64,000 bases of DNA from Trachythela sp. YZ-2020 (GCA_016169945.1 JADLSH010000145.1:3471501-3535500); one strand, 5' to 3'; numbered from the stretch's first letter, positions 1 to 27,404 are shown. Notes: generated from the letters alone by a model not told the origin. Translations and numbers: made by a program.

Positions 1-2584
1 TGATGTGTATAAATACTATAAACCCAAAAAATAGCAAAATAATTATGCAGGTGCAGGTAATATGGATTTTGTTTCCGGTAGATGAACCGTTCCCGGGTCG
101 AACTCCCTCGAGATGCCCCCTTCCCGGGTCGAACCCCCTCCAAGTTTAACAATCAATTATAATTGCCGCGATTTGGAAGTTAAACTGAAAGGGGTGAAAA
201 TCTTAGCAATGACGATTTTTACTAAAATGCTATCACGAATATTTAGGAACAGAAAGGATACTCAAGTGTGAGAAGTCAAAATCAACGAAGAAATCAACTT
301 GGTACAAGAAGACCAGGAAAAAGACGAGTTGTTGCAAACTTTACACGTTAAGTATCTTATATTATCGTAATTAAGTTTTGTATTTTAGTATGTCTTCATA
401 ATTTTTAATGTAGAATAATGACTAGTTGGGAATTTTCCATTTAGATATGCATTAATCTGTATTGGACAATGATCAACAATGAACTTATATATATTTGTTA
501 CATGTTCAAATGCTTAAAGTTTGTCTTAGTTTCAAGAAATACCTACTCATTGAATCTCGTTGATTCATTTCCATGCTTAAACTTATGAAACAAAAACTGA
601 AATTGAAAGTATAAAATATTGAAAGGGAATCATGGGCATCGCCGTCTCGTGGTTTCAGGTGATAAAGATACACTACCATTTTCCTCACATCTACTGTATA
701 TTGCCCTGATATTGCTTACTCAAAGTCAAAAGCCAGGCTGATATATAAGCTAATGAGATTTGGACAAATATCGTATTAGAAGAGATTCAGTACGACAAGA
801 AGTATTTCAATTTGCAGATCTAAATTTAAACTTGATTTACCTTTGGATGATTCCGAATGAAGAAACAACGCGTAAGAAATAACTAGGTGGCATGCATAGT
901 GCCGGTGTTTATATCAGAAAACGTTTCTCAATATATTCTATATTTAAAATCTCCTTTACTTACTAGTCTTTATATGAAGGATACTAATGAAGTGCTGTTT
1001 GAAGTTTTTCAATTGAACTCGCAATACCTGTTTTATTAGATATAAAACCCCTGAGTGTAAAACCTGCACGTCCAGACTATATTTCCACACTACATAATTA
1101 TTCACTTTAACTTTCTTGATAAGACAAACTTTATTCATTTTGAATGTGTAACATTCTTACTTATTATAATACAGTATTATGAATAAGATTTTGAAATAAA
1201 GGTTATCAGTTATGTGTCAGTCAAAGTTACACACTTGACATAAAATACCACAACACGGTTATGATTTATGTGCATTACATAATTAAGATATTGGTCGCTG
1301 ATCTCACATTGATAATTGAATAAATATTGGTCAAAATGGTATCCGCATGGTGACTCGTGACGTCTATCATCTTTCCTCGAACAGACTTTTAATAAGCTGT
1401 CGTAGTTAGTGTCCAACAAGCTGCATGTATAAGATTAAAAACATTTGAACGTTTCAAGAGAATCCCCACGAATTTTGGTTACAATCCTTTAAATTGACAG
1501 TATTGTCATACCTCGTATGAAAGACCAATATGGTGAACTCTGACTCGGCCTTTAATATCGTATTTGACAAGCTCAGCATAGTCTTCCGATGTCGTTGACG
1601 TTGAGGTTGCGCTGTACTTGTTGGGGGTCAAAAACTCCAGATTAACCTCGTTAAATGATTATCTAGTCTTTGATTATGTACAATATAATATATGTATAGT
1701 TCTTGTGTTGAAGGAATATTGTCATTCAAGAACCATAAATTTTTTATTAAAATCCAAAGTCATCTTCAGATTCAAAAACAATGAAATAGGCCAATATTGA
1801 ACAGAACATCATGACATTGCCACTGAATACTAACGCCATTGCGCCATATTCGATCTAAAAGAAATATCGGCAACAATAAGTACATATCCCACATGCAAAG
1901 ATTCATGGCTGATTAGTGCCCACGCTTGGTCTAAAACGATATACACTAATATTTCCAAACACTGAGACGACAACATGGGACGACAACTACCATCTGGCGA
2001 GCGAAGGTCCTGGGACTAGTAACAGAACATAAATTTATTTTTTAGCTGTATATAGCGAACTATAGATGAAATTATGTTTCGTGGTGTGCGATTAAATGAA
2101 TGACAATGTAACGTACAAGTGTGGGACAATTTTGTACGGGAACAAAATTCACATTTTGAATATTTCACAACATATTGAACATGGATTTCTATTAGGCAAA
2201 ATCTTGAATGCGATGAACGATATGCTCGAGGGTTTGTAGGATATGAAACTACCTGAAAAATATAACAAGAACTTCGACGTATCGAGCGAAGACCCTTCTT
2301 TTTTTCTTTTTCAGGGACCGCGGAGCAAGGGTGGCTGGGGAGCTTTAGCCCCCCTCCCCCCAATAATTTGTCATACATATTGTGATTTCTAGTAGAATAC
2401 ACATAGTTAAACATATTACAATTTTTCACAACCATAACGAAGTTAAACTGAAGAAACCATTATTATATATGTTTAATTATAATTTACTCGTAGACTATTC
2501 CCAGATATTTGGAAAATTTCGAAGGTATGTGGAATTCCAAAGAGTAAGCCCTGTTCTACGGTGGACCTCTTAAGACCAATTTCA
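1..2584. other. No gene recognised; AT-rich DNA with one copy of a dispersed repeat
   Basis: Only short, low-complexity reading frames. Visible items: a duplicated TTCCCGGGTCGAAC phrase (about 90-105 and 120-134); a dispersed repeat at 2232-2298; and a short stretch near 985-1045 resembling 10198-10255 (both contain AACTCGCA followed by TGTTTTATTAG). A possible small exon near 270-340, ending at a GTTAAGT donor, could not be tied to any family. Confidence 0.5.
2232..2298 (-). repeat. Dispersed repeat R1, copy 1
   Basis: Contains CTACCTGAAAAATATAACA, AAGAACTTCGACGT and CGAGCGAAG, the core shared with copies at 7009-7075, 17666-17768 and 47897-48023. It begins beside GGTTTGTAGGAT, whose complement flanks the 48-kb copy. 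No coding potential; the family was not identified. Confidence 0.6.
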
Positions 2585-2588
2585 TTAA

Positions 2589-5318
2589 AGTGCTTATGAA
2601 CGCAAAATGGGTTTTTATTGATTCGGATAGAACATAAAAAGTTAGTTAATAAGTTCTAGATTAGTTTTTGGCTTAGACTTTTAGTTTCGGAGATATAAAG
2701 GCTCAAAGTCACTATTTTGGAAAAAAAGTAGCGTCTTCCGGGGGACTGGGTCCCAGGAACGTGTGTATTTAATTTTACTATAAAAACAATTACATTTGGA
2801 TAAATCATCTTGAAAAGTCGGCTATTTCTTGAGGAAAAAAACACATTTTTGAACTCAAACACATTTTTGAGTGTGTAAAGTAACCCTTCTAGTGGTTTGC
2901 ATCGTCAATCGTGGAATATAGACGAAGGAATGGATTTAAATGCATTTCAAAGTCGATCGTGGAGACGACCATGACACTTGATGACAGTAACTTATGTCTA
3001 TAAATTCTGGGACATAGATGCCTCTTGCTTATAAAATTCTTTCGAAAGAAGAAATAAATGAACGAATGCAACGGTTAAAAGTTTGTTGGAATGGAACTTA
3101 AACCTTTTACTGCATTTTATAGTCTTCATGCCTTCATGGACATGGGAATCGGTTGCATTTCATTTCTACACCTGCTTTAAAGTTGGTTCTCACTTTAGCA
3201 AGGAAGCTTGTTTCCCTACAAAGTTTACATTCAAATTTGCCCAAAATTTGGACATTTTCAAGAATAGTAACTGGTTAACTGCAACTGGCCAACCCACAAT
3301 CTAATGAAATTGGCCCCCATGTATATTCTCACAGAACCTTTCATAGAAAGATTGATTGGATTGTCATCTTTGTCCATGTAACTGAAAGATGATCAATACA
3401 CGGATATCATAAACTGGATATATAGATATATATATATATGGAATTATTGTGACGACACTAAACATTAATTGCCACATAAATAGTCTTGTTTTAGTGGGGG
3501 AAACATATCTAATTTAATAAGCCATAAGGCCAGTATGTGATCTGTAAAACTTCATACTTTATATACAGTAGCTTTGCCTGTGTGGGCAGAGCAAACATGC
3601 TTCAACTTTCACATTAGATGTAAGATGTCTGGTGTGAGAGTGATGTATGCTTTACTCATAGTGTACACACATCCAACTTTCTTGGCATGCCCACATAGCT
3701 GATTTAAGTAACTCGGAAAGGTGCTTCTCTGTGCAGGTAAACCGACTTCCTCCCCATGGAGGAAAATGGATATTGACCCCTCCCTACCAGATGTCCTTGC
3801 ACATTTTAGAAGTGGAATCACTCCTTCCAGATGTGTAAAGTTCTTCCATAGTGGGAGTCTGGCTCTTTTCTAGGTAACCCATTACCCAAAAAGCAGCTAA
3901 AGTTTAGCCGATCCAATCAAGCGCAGTTAACCCATTAATTGGCAGTACTCTACCACTGATGAGTAAAATTTGCCAATTAATGGGTTAAGCCAATCCAATC
4001 GATCAAGGGGCTGAGCTATTAAAAGGGAACTTGCCCCCAAGAGACAATAGAGTCACACTGCAACATATATTGATAAAGATGTTTAATAAATATTTAATTA
4101 AAAATGTTAATTCATCTTTCACTGATGGTTCCAGTTTACTTCACTGATAATCTAGATGAAATCACAAACAAATAGTTTAATGGGCTATACAATGTTGAAG
4201 TGTATCTCTCTATTTAGGAATTTTCTGTTAGCCTCCCTAAGGTTCTTCAACATAGGTGGCTTAGGGACCAAGGCCTAACCGCAGAAATGCCTGATACTCA
4301 GGTTAAGGTGGTTCCACTAGTGGGACAGTGCAGCACTTGGTGCTCAACTTTGTGCCAAATACATGTATCAATTAAACATATATCATCAGTATCTCACTGT
4401 CATATAAAACATGTGACATTGACCACATGTGTAGGATAATACAAGACACTGAAAGTCCACATATAAAGTAGGTTGAAGTCTAAAAGTAGAATGGCCTATT
4501 AATTTATATTAGTTAAATACCATAAAGGCATTAAAGTTGTGATAATTTCCACATTGAAACATATATGATATATTATTCTATAACAGCAGTATGTAATCTC
4601 TCAGAGGTAGAAGCACTTCGATCGATTTGTGCGTCAACAAACACCGTTGTACACCGGACATGTCCGGCGCAGAACCTTTCATCCATACTGGCTTCAATGA
4701 CATTGTATACTAAGCAAATAATATGCACATTTAGGTGACATGATTCAACGTTAAATATCCAAAGTTCATACGCGCGAATAGACATCATTGCATTTGTTAA
4801 AATCACAGCTTACCTGTATGTTGATTCCTGTCCTATGTTGGGACAACTGGGTACATTAGTCTTTGTTTATAGGTCGATAACTATGGCCTGTATTTGCCAC
4901 CAAATGTCTCAGATCGATGAGTTTCGGTGCCCTCTTTTCTATCGGTTTAAAGCCGCAATAGGTGATTTATCATCCAAAAAAGGTGTCAGATAGCTAGATA
5001 TATTACTGTTGGTACTTTCTGTGTAAGATCACGCACAAACGAAACATCGTTTAGACAAAATATGCAAAAAAACACAAGATATTGATATCTTCGCCATATA
5101 TTTCTTAGTTGTTTATCAAAGTTGGGTTCCTGGGATCCAGGCCCCTTGGTGATATTTTGGTCGCGCTACTTTTTTTCAGAAAATGGCAAAATTTGCCTGT
5201 TTGAGCCTTTATATCTCCGAAACTAAAAGTCTAAGCCAAAAACTAATCTAGAACTTACTAACTAACTTTTCACGCCTTATCCGAATCAATAAAAACCCAT
5301 TTTGCGTTCATAAGCACT
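2589..5318. mobile_element. Non-autonomous TIR element flanked by TTAA (piggyBac-/Kolobok-like target)
   Basis: The first ~175 bases (2589-2765) reappear inverted at 5128-5318 with few differences. Both termini read AGTGCTTATGAACGCAAAA and both are bounded by TTAA (2585-2588 and 5319-5322). Shared inner blocks include TAAGTTCTAGATTAG and TTTCGGAGATATAAAG. The 2.4-kb interior has no reading frame resembling a transposase, so the element is probably non-autonomous. A TTAA duplication is typical of piggyBac and Kolobok transposons. A smaller relative with a similar tip (AGGGCTTATG) sits at 50943-51435. Alternatively these are two separate copies of one repeat in opposite orientation that happen to face each other. 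Confidence 0.65.
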
Positions 5319-5329
5319 TTAACGAGTAC

Positions 5330-6757
5330 TCTATCTAAGGTACAAGAATCGTATGCCACCGAATGGATTTACGAAGATACGGACTACCTAGAACATCGGC
5401 AATACATGCATTAATCCACCTGTTACATAAATGGCATATGGCAATGGATAGCCCAGGAAAGATTGCTCGTATTATGTTTCTTGATTTTAGGAAAGCCTTC
5501 GATCTAATCGATCATAACATGTTGCTAGATAACTTTATTCAAATTGGGGTTCGTCCGGCTGTAGTTGGTTGGCTTGCATCATACTTTTACAATAGATCGC
5601 AAGTAACGTCTTTTCAAGGAGAAAAATCTGATTTTAAAAGAATCAAGGGTGGCGTTCCCCAGGGGAGTAAGCTGGGTCCAATTGCTTTCATAATTAAAAT
5701 AAATCAATTACCAATGTCCATCGTACCCAAAGACCAAAATCAAATAAGTAATGCTGTTGAAGATCAAGATACAGTTATGTTTATGGATGACACAACATTG
5801 CATGAAGTAATTAATATCGCTAATCATTTAGATGGTAACCCCATTGGTAATACTCAAATGAATGTAGATAAAGTGATACAGTTTGCAAAGGATGAAGGAA
5901 TGGAATTGAACGGCAAAAAGTGTATGGAGATGATTATTGATTTTAGGAAAAATAGATCGACGATACCCCCAATTCATATTGGCGGTTGCAATGTATCTCG
6001 TACAAAATCATATAAATTATTGGGAATATGGTTAGACGATGATCTAAAATGGAAATCTAATACTGAATATGTCACAAAGAAAGCGGCAAAGCGTCTGTAT
6101 TTATTAAAGATTTTGAAGAGTTATGGCGCCCCCACGGGTGATTTGTTATCATTCTACTGCACAGTAATTCGTCCCATTCTAGAATATGGTGCAGAGATTT
6201 GGAGCGGAGGTCTAACACAAGAACAGAAGAAGAGTATTGAACGAATTCAAAAACGATCACTTAGAATAATTTGCCCAAAGCAAGATTATGATCAAGCATT
6301 AATCGAGACCAAATTCCAAACTTTGGAGGAACGTAGGGATGGATGATTTATGCGTATCCTTAATTAAGAAAATGCTAGAGCCAAATCATAAACTTCATAG
6401 CCTATTACCAATGAAACTAGAATATGTTAGACAAAAGAAAACAAGAGCTAATACTCAAAGGATATATAATTTCTCTTGTAAAACTGAACGTTTTAAACAT
6501 AGTACATTGGTTTATTCTATAGACTTGTATAATTCTAAATTAGTTGATTAGAATGACCTTTTTTATTTAAATTTTTAATGCACGATGTAAATAGATAGAA
6601 TGGGTATAGATTAGTAAGTTTTCATATATTTAATGGACGATGTAAATAGATAAAATAGATATAGATTAGTAAGTTTTTTACATTTGTATTGTAAACACAT
6701 TGTAAATTAGCGTAACTGCTACTAAATGTGTCAATAAACCATTACCATTACCATATA
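5330..6757 (+). mobile_element. 5'-truncated non-LTR retrotransposon (LINE), reverse transcriptase part
   Basis: An open frame at 5363-6346 encodes reverse transcriptase blocks LDFRKAFDLIDH, GGVPQGSKLGPIAF and the catalytic box as FMDDTT, then KLLGIWLDDDLKWK and a thumb-like C-terminus. A second frame, 6339-6551, continues it after a frameshift. The 3' end has CAATAAACC and an (ATTACC) tail near 6757; a ~50-base stretch is repeated in the 3' UTR (6581-6680). No endonuclease domain is present. It belongs to the same group as the element at 60250-62170, which shares the unusual DDTT box. It begins just after the right end of the TTAA element. Confidence 0.85.
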
Positions 6758-8858
6758 CAAGATCTCTGCTATGTCTAAGATCTCTAACATTGCTCTTAAA
6801 TCTTCCCCCAAAATGCAAAAATGGCATTCAGAGACTGTAGATTTCAAAATTTTCTGGGGGAGCATGCATGCCCCAATACCCCCATAAATGTCTAGCGCCT
6901 TCAGCACTTGATACTAGTGTCACTGTGCCCTCGGAGGTCTTTAGCCCCCCAATCCAAAAAATGCTCCGCAGTTCCTGTTTTTGCGCGATCCACGCTAAAT
7001 ACTAACTGCTAGACGAAGGGCCTTCGCTCGAAACGTCGAGGTAGCTTTTCCAGGTAGCTTGATCCTACAAAGCATTTCATTTTGGCCTCTTACCGCCGGA
7101 TACTATATTTCGGGTATTTGTGTGAATACAAACTAACGGAATATTTACGTGTAATATCACTCTGAATACGTAGTCAGTTTGAATTTAGCAAAGATTCTCC
7201 TGTCAGAGAGAATTTATCATCAACAATGCGCGTGTGTTTGGTCACTTTGAATGGAGACAAACTTTCAAATGAGAATATCTTTTTTCAATATGGTGCCCCC
7301 CTCTTAAAAACTCAGGTTTAAAAAATCGTTAAAATCGGAGTTGATTCCTAGGAGATATCATGGCTTTGACCCCTTTTAAAGCTTCTTTTTAGGACGTTTA
7401 ATTATAATTTTTTTCCAAAAAAAATAGCGAAGATGTTATAGTTTTACTAGCCTGTGATTCTATTGAAACCGCTTAATGTGTGGCTTAAATTTTACGACTG
7501 TTGAAACAGGATTAATGAATTTACCAAACCGATCCTCTTTGTAGCTCAATTTATGTGAAATCCAATTTTTGCAAATATAATGAGCGCATTGTTGGTTAAA
7601 AGTTTTCCCCTTCCGTAAATTTGTTAGGAGAGATAGGTGACAAGTACTTCTCTTAAATTTTGCTTAAATATAACATTTTAAGGTTGATTCTTTCGCGCTA
7701 TCCTTTTTGCAATCTGGGATACGCTGTGGAAGCTAAATATTTCTTCTATCGAACGCTAACAAAGGCCAATGGTTATGCATGTTAGTTTTCAAAATAAACA
7801 CATGTTTTTGACAACAAAACCTCAGTCCTTTGCTGTGAATGCCATAAGCAAGTCATTAAAAAGTTTAATCTATCAGTTTGGCTAATATTTTATCAAAAAA
7901 CACAGCTATATATACTGCTGAACATTGTGTTCTCAGACTGATGTGGTCTACTGGAAAATATTTCGCATTAAAAACAATCGTTTTCAGCCTTGATATGTCC
8001 TAAGAATAGACTTCGATTTGGAACAAACTCTTAAAATATAAGCATGAGATATTAAGCAAAAACTTCGACATGTCCGCATTCTAAGTTATTATCGCTGTTA
8101 TTATCGTCGTTGTAAAAAATATATTTTCGCCGCCATGGAAATCGGGAGAGCCAAAGAGCAATCAAGGACAATATTCCACATTAAATCTCTCTCACAACGG
8201 TTTCTACACCGAAAATATAGCCTACTGTATCCATAGGAAAACCAATAGTTTACTTTTAAACTTGAATAATTTTCTTCTCATAAGAAAAGAAATGAGAAAA
8301 AAATCGCCAAATACTGTCAAGAAATGAAAATCTGTTTTGCTTGGATTTTCGCGCGAAAACATGCTCGCCCCAGGCCACTGCCACATCACACGTCGATCAA
8401 CAAAATCACAGCCGTTGCACCGCCCTATATATAAGCGCCCAGATTTGTACCTTCAACCGCATGTTAACATTGTGTATGTGTGCGCTGAGTGTTTAATAAT
8501 TAGAGTCCAAGAAAATACTTGAGTAACAAAATGTACTAACCACTCGACTTCTAGCAAGAACAACAGGCAAGCCTATAAATTAATTAGAATTCTGCGGTTA
8601 TTTCACAAACATACACAATAAAAATAGCCATGGGTCGGAATGATCTTTAATTGTACAATTTCAAACTTACCAAAAGCTGACAGAACAATACCAGAAGTTA
8701 GAAAAAGTGAAATTTCTTTGCATAAACTACAATTATGTTTAAAACGAAATTAGGAGAGAAATATTTCAGGGGGGGTGCTGCGCAAGCAGCCGAGCAAGGG
8801 AGCACACCAAACCCTGCACTGGCCAGCAGTGTGCCGCCGCAACAGTGCGGGCCTAGTA
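6758..8858. other. No gene recognised; contains dispersed repeat R1 copy 2
   Basis: AT-rich DNA without a coding frame I can support. At 7009-7075 it carries GACGAAGGGCCTTCGCTCG, AAACGTCGAGG and a CAGGTAGCTTGATCCTACAAA end, i.e. R1 in plus orientation. The rest shows no clear structure. Confidence 0.5.
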
Positions 8859-9254
8859 CAGGGCTCAAAATAACGGCCGATAGGTCTCCGGTCACAATGA
8901 CAGGTCAGCTTGATTTTAGCTAGGTCAAAATCTGGTTTTGACCGGTCACTAATACGCATATACTAACAGTGAAACAAATCATAAGAATTTGTTCAGAGAC
9001 ATCGCTTTTATTGTTTCACGGTGACGTTCTAATCGCTCAAGACGTTAGCAATCACCGTGTATTTAGGTGAATAGGCAACGTTGTCAGTGTTACTGTAGTG
9101 CTTTCGGGGAAATCTTTATCATAAGGATTTAAAATTCTAGCGGAAGGCATGAAAATGTGGCCGGTCAAAATGACCAGCGAGGTTTAAAAGTGACCGGTCA
9201 ACAGGAATTTTTGGCCGGTCATTGGCCGTTGACCGGCTGTTATTTTGAGCCCTG
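8859..9254. mobile_element. hAT-like MITE, 396 bp
   Basis: The left end CAGGGCTCAAAATAACGGCC is mirrored at the right end, CGGCTGTTATTTTGAGCCCTG. Subterminal copies of GACCGGTCA and GGCCGGTCA follow on both sides. A CAGGGCTC start is typical of hAT-type termini. I could not find a clean 8-bp target duplication. No coding frame inside. Confidence 0.7.
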
Positions 9255-12200
9255 CAGTAGGTTCTTGGTTACGACGTGCTAATAGACTGAATAAATATAA
9301 ATCCTCTTATCCCCGAGATCTACACAAGAGATCAGCCCACGATCACGTCACTTATGCTTGGAGAGAGGAGACTTGGGCCTTGGGTTACCCCGTTTACACT
9401 CAAATTCAATTAATATTGGGTATTTTGAACTAGTGCTGCCTTGAATTAAAAAAAAATTAAGTTGGTCTAAGACTAGTAACAAATTTTGAATACCTCAAAC
9501 GTTTTAAAAGTATGATAAATATAATTTTTTGCACCCCCTTGCACCCCTGTTAGCCAAGGCCAACAGTGGTGCGCATCCCTGTCCACTCCCCTATAAATCC
9601 ACCACTGGAAAAATGAACAAGTTGACTCAAGTGAAATATACTTCATGCACAAAAACGATAAAGGAGAGATATTAGAAACACAGGCATGACTTTAAAAGAA
9701 ATACAGTGGTAGACAATCGGGGGCAGGCAACCCCATCATCAATAATTTCCGAAAGCTTTTCAATGATTTTACAATGACCATGAAAGCATTTGATAGGCTA
9801 TAATTTAAGTAAATTTACATGGAATTTAATCCAAAAAGGTTTTAAGAACTGATATTTGCAGAAACAAGAGTGCGTTGTAAATTGTTGGTTACCTAACTTC
9901 ATCCCCCCAATATCTCCCTAGTACTGAAGAAATGACCACTGTCTGCCACACAGGCTATGGAAGCTATGACCAGCGTCTATCGTTGATATTATAGCGGTTG
10001 TACCTAGCTGTTTGACGTCTTTCCCTGTGTTTAGTGATTGCGTACTAATTTCAAATATAAAGGGATTATAGAAATCATGTCATCCATAATATGTCACGTG
10101 AAGTGATAAAACCTGATAAAAACTCATCTTCATTAGTATTATTTATATAAAAGCTCATCCTATATGTATTCTTTAAAATTATAAAGAATATTAATAAGAC
10201 GTTTTTGAAGTCATTCAATAAACTCGCAGTACGTGTTTTATTAGGTCTGATACCACTCGCTCTGCGCACACTCTCCTTCGCAGAGCATTATTACGCAATT
10301 AATAGCAAAATGACGTAATTATAATAGTAAAATGACGCGCTAGGTATGATGGGAAGATTCCACCCATCGCATATCAAAAAAAGTCCTCTACTGTCCCTCC
10401 ACTACCACTAATATCCCTAGTACCTATAATGATGAAGGATTCAGTCTCTTTATAATAAGCCTCTGCGGAGGAGAGTGACCTTCACATGAAACCAGATACA
10501 TGATAACGAACTACAGTACTATTATGTTTTGCTCTGTTGCTATTCCTATTACTTGCCTTAAATTTGTACAAACTAAAGCTGTAAAAGAATATCATGCACC
10601 GGGCTTACGCTCCATATGATAGCCTGCTTCTAGCCTCGTGTTTTATAAACTAATATAAAATATTGAACAAAATGCCATTGTCCTTGAGAGGTTACAGAAC
10701 AAAGTATTCGGTAATGATCGGATTGTCTTCGTAAACCTATTGGGATGTCACTGTGATCATCTAGACAGCCGAATTGAGTTTTCTTTGGCTAATTTACATA
10801 GTTCGCCAAAGGAAACTGGCATGGGTGAAAACCCAAGCGTGTCAAGAATAGTGTGCTGCCTCGCTGGCACTCGGCAGCAACAATTAAAAATAAAATTGAA
10901 CACAACTCACTTTGATGTCCCTGAGGAAATGCCATATGATTCACTTAATCTGTTTGCAATGATTGTTGGCACTGGAGCCAAGAGATAAAATGTCACTATA
11001 TTTCAAAACAATAATAATATTAATGAAATTTAAACATCAATTGTAAACTTGGCATAAGAAATTTATATGACTATCATTATTTTACTTGAACCTTCATTTA
11101 CTGCTGCAGTTAGTCAACAGCATATATTTTCACTTCCATTTGACCACTTTGTTTATGAAAACACTGACTGGATAAATTTATCTGAACTTCCAGGCCAATT
11201 TATTTTATTATATAAATCTAATCATATATACACATGACTGTGCTTCTGTGTAGTGAAGGGGGAGGGGCTTATTAGAGAAGAGAGGAGGGTATATTTGAGA
11301 GAGCTTATTAGAAGATTTACAGTACATAAATACTTACAGACAAAAAATGGCCACCAGATTCTGCAAAATAACAAAATTATTATTATTTCAGAAAATTCAA
11401 ACAGCAGCAAGTACAATTTTTAAATTTCACAGTTACTGAATTAAACAAGTACATTATTCTTACCCATACTGTGGGAGTGCACAACCCAGAACAACTAACA
11501 AAATACCAATAGCTCCAGTAAATGAAAGCAATATTATACTAAAATAAACAAAATGTTCTTCACTAACAAATACAACATCAACAAAAAATGGTGCAAAGGT
11601 TTTGGGTGTTTAATATAGCTAATGACTCCCAACTGCAACCTCACTTCTTTTATCAAACCCTCCATAAGTCATGTGCTTCCAAGATAGCAAGGTATTTGGT
11701 AATTGAAGACTACTATCTTAAGACTTTATTTACATGCATAACCTACGGCTCTATTATGAAGTAGCAACTTTGTGTCTTATGCCTGACAGTTGACCCCCTC
11801 AGAAAGTGAGACAGTTGCATTGCAAATTTGGCTTACCGCCTTATCCTTGGTGGCTATCGTTCTCGTATAGCAAATTAACTTATAGCGTTTAGGTAATTAT
11901 GTTTATACATTAACATATACAACATTTCCTTAATTCTTAACAGATAACACAACCTATCATATTACTAATTTGGGTATGCAGAAAACGAGAAAAGATGATT
12001 TGGTTATTTTGCCCAATTTCTGTCCCGAAATTTTGCAGACATTTTTTAGTCTCAAACGGTCAAACCCAGGTTCCCACAAAGAAAACAAAATTTCCATCTC
12101 TGCATGATTGTACACAATAAATAGATACAGTAAGTGTTTTCCAGTATAAACAAAATAAATTAAACATGCTTGTGTATTAAAGCTAATTTAAATATTAACT

Positions 12201-12939
12201 TGATATTTATATTGTACAAAAATACTCACGCTAAAATATGGAATAAACCACAGCAATTATTTGCGAGTTTTCGTTCAATTTCACACAAATACATACAAAA
12301 GAAAACAATATTAATACTATCAACAATAATGTCAGCTTAAAAATGTATTCGCATACACATTTTCACGACATTTATGCTGGAAATAAACTCAAAATATCAG
12401 CTACATACCTTTGATACCCGCCATATTTGTTTGTTGTGTCCTACAATTTTCAATAAATCACATCACTCAGCCTGACTAGTGTTTTGTACCAAAATGTACA
12501 TAAAATCAAATTAGGAAATACACTGATAGGAAAACTGGAAAATTCCAAAACAAGCATGTAAACCCTGTCATTTTTTACTTTTTAAATTTTAATTGAAATC
12601 GTGGCCTATTTATGGATTTTTGTGCACCAAGGACAGAAGGACTTGGCACTAGCAGGGCGTCTGGGACTAGTCAAGATCAGTATAAATTTTGCCGTAAATC
12701 ATCTTTTGGTGTATGCGATTTACTGTTAGGAAAAAATGCTGATTTTGCATGCAGAACTAGCATAAATTTAGTATGGTGATGTAATGCAAAGTTCAGACAA
12801 ATATTTCTATGTTTATTTGTTTTCTTTGACAAATTCATAGGTGTTCATCATATTTTTCCGTTTCATTTGTTGTATACGTAACTTGTGGATCGCCATGAAA
12901 TGCCACGTAAATTGTTGAAAATATATTAACGGGCGAATT
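9255..12939. other. Region upstream of LRRC40, no gene recognised
   Basis: AT-rich DNA. A short inverted pair, CACTCTCCTTCGCAGAG at 10268-10284 and its near complement near 10462-10479, may be a worn MITE. An 82-codon frame at 10740-10988 matches no family I know. The LRRC40 promoter should lie at the right end of this stretch, but no TATA box or other element stands out. Confidence 0.45.
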
Positions 12940-26131
<13,192 letters not shown>

Positions 26132-27404
26132 ATATTTTATGTTTATTCAATAGATTCTTTATTAATATTACATGCTTCGTCCTGTAATAGCAAATAGTAT
26201 AATTAAAGTTGTTAGATCATCATGTCGTGGATTTCTTTTTGCTTAGTCAAAGATATTTTTATTTTAAATGACTTTTTTATATAGGCAACCCAAGCAACAA
26301 CACAAGTTACCAGTGCAGCTGTATCCATGGGATATTTAAGGTTACGAGACACGTTGAGCGGGTCGAAAATCATCATTTTTGTATAAGGATAAAACGCGGA
26401 TATGACTTCTAAAGGCACGAGAAGCGTTTTTATGCAATATCCGCGTTTTATCCATTTTTGTCCAAAAAGGATAAAACGCGAATATCACTTTTAAATAGCG
26501 TTTCATGACAACAAAAGCCGTCCGTCCGCCACTCATCCGTCCATCCGTATCCGCGTTTTTGCTCCGGTTTTGTCCAATCTCCTTCAAATTTTCACAGAAG
26601 ACCTCTGACAGAAGACGCACGAAAACAAGAACTACAAAAGTGTGAGCGGTAGCTATGATTTCTTTCTTGTTTTCTATTTATTGCCCTTTGAACACAAACA
26701 ATGTTGTAAGAACGAAGGTTTAGAATGAAAGTTAATATATATCACAAAAAGAAAAAAGAAAACCTATAGGGCCTATAGCTACCGCACGCACTTTTGTAGA
26801 AGTATCATCTGACTTTCGAAAAAGCTTACTTCGGATGGATTTGATTAAAACCATAGCTTAACAAAACTTTTGGCGTGAAGTGAGTGCGTTTTTCTTCGCC
26901 GGTACGCAAAATATAGCAGAGCTTTATAAATAATGACATCCTATACGTATCAACTGATTTAGCATTCATTGTAATACAACTGGTCAAAGTTTGGGCTCAA
27001 TTGGTTAAAAACACTGGCCCCAAATTCAATTCTTACAACAGTCAAATAGACGCGTGGTATATTAAATTTTGAAATGTAGAGTCTCGGAAAATCTTGCATC
27101 TGAGACTACTTACCTGAGTTAGTTTGGATGTCTGTGCTGGACATATTATGAAGTATTATGAACCTAAAACTTTATCACTTTAATATTTTTGGTGTTTACG
27201 TAAGCCATGCATATTCCCAATAACACGCGACTGTTTGTTTATGACATTGTTAGAGCCTCATGTCTAAGCCTTAGTGAATGACGAAGAAATGAAAGAATTA
27301 AACGACATTGTTAGAGCCTCATGTCTAAGCCTTAGTGAATGACAAAGAAATGAAAGAATTAAACGACAGCGCGCTTTGCTTTTTCGTTTTCATGTCAGTA
27401 ACCG
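26132..27404. other. LRRC40 3' flank with short repeats
   Basis: Contains the likely LRRC40 poly(A) site and, at 26340-26580, three copies of a GATAAAACGCGGATAT-type phrase in both orientations, followed by a CCGTCCGTCCGCC stretch; probably a worn repeat. No gene seen. Confidence 0.45.
27243..27364. repeat. 61-bp tandem duplication (two copies)
   Basis: GACATTGTTAGAGCCTCATG begins each copy (27243 and 27304); the two units differ by a single base (ACGAAG against ACAAAG), so the duplication is recent. It lies just outside the large nested TIR complex. Confidence 0.9.

Noticed and set aside
270..340. Possible small exon ending at a GTTAAGT donor (charged, coil-like peptide)
   Set aside because: Single short segment with no partner exon or recognisable family.
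10740..10988. 82-codon frame upstream of LRRC40
   Set aside because: No family resemblance, no splice context that extends it, and composition like the surrounding DNA.
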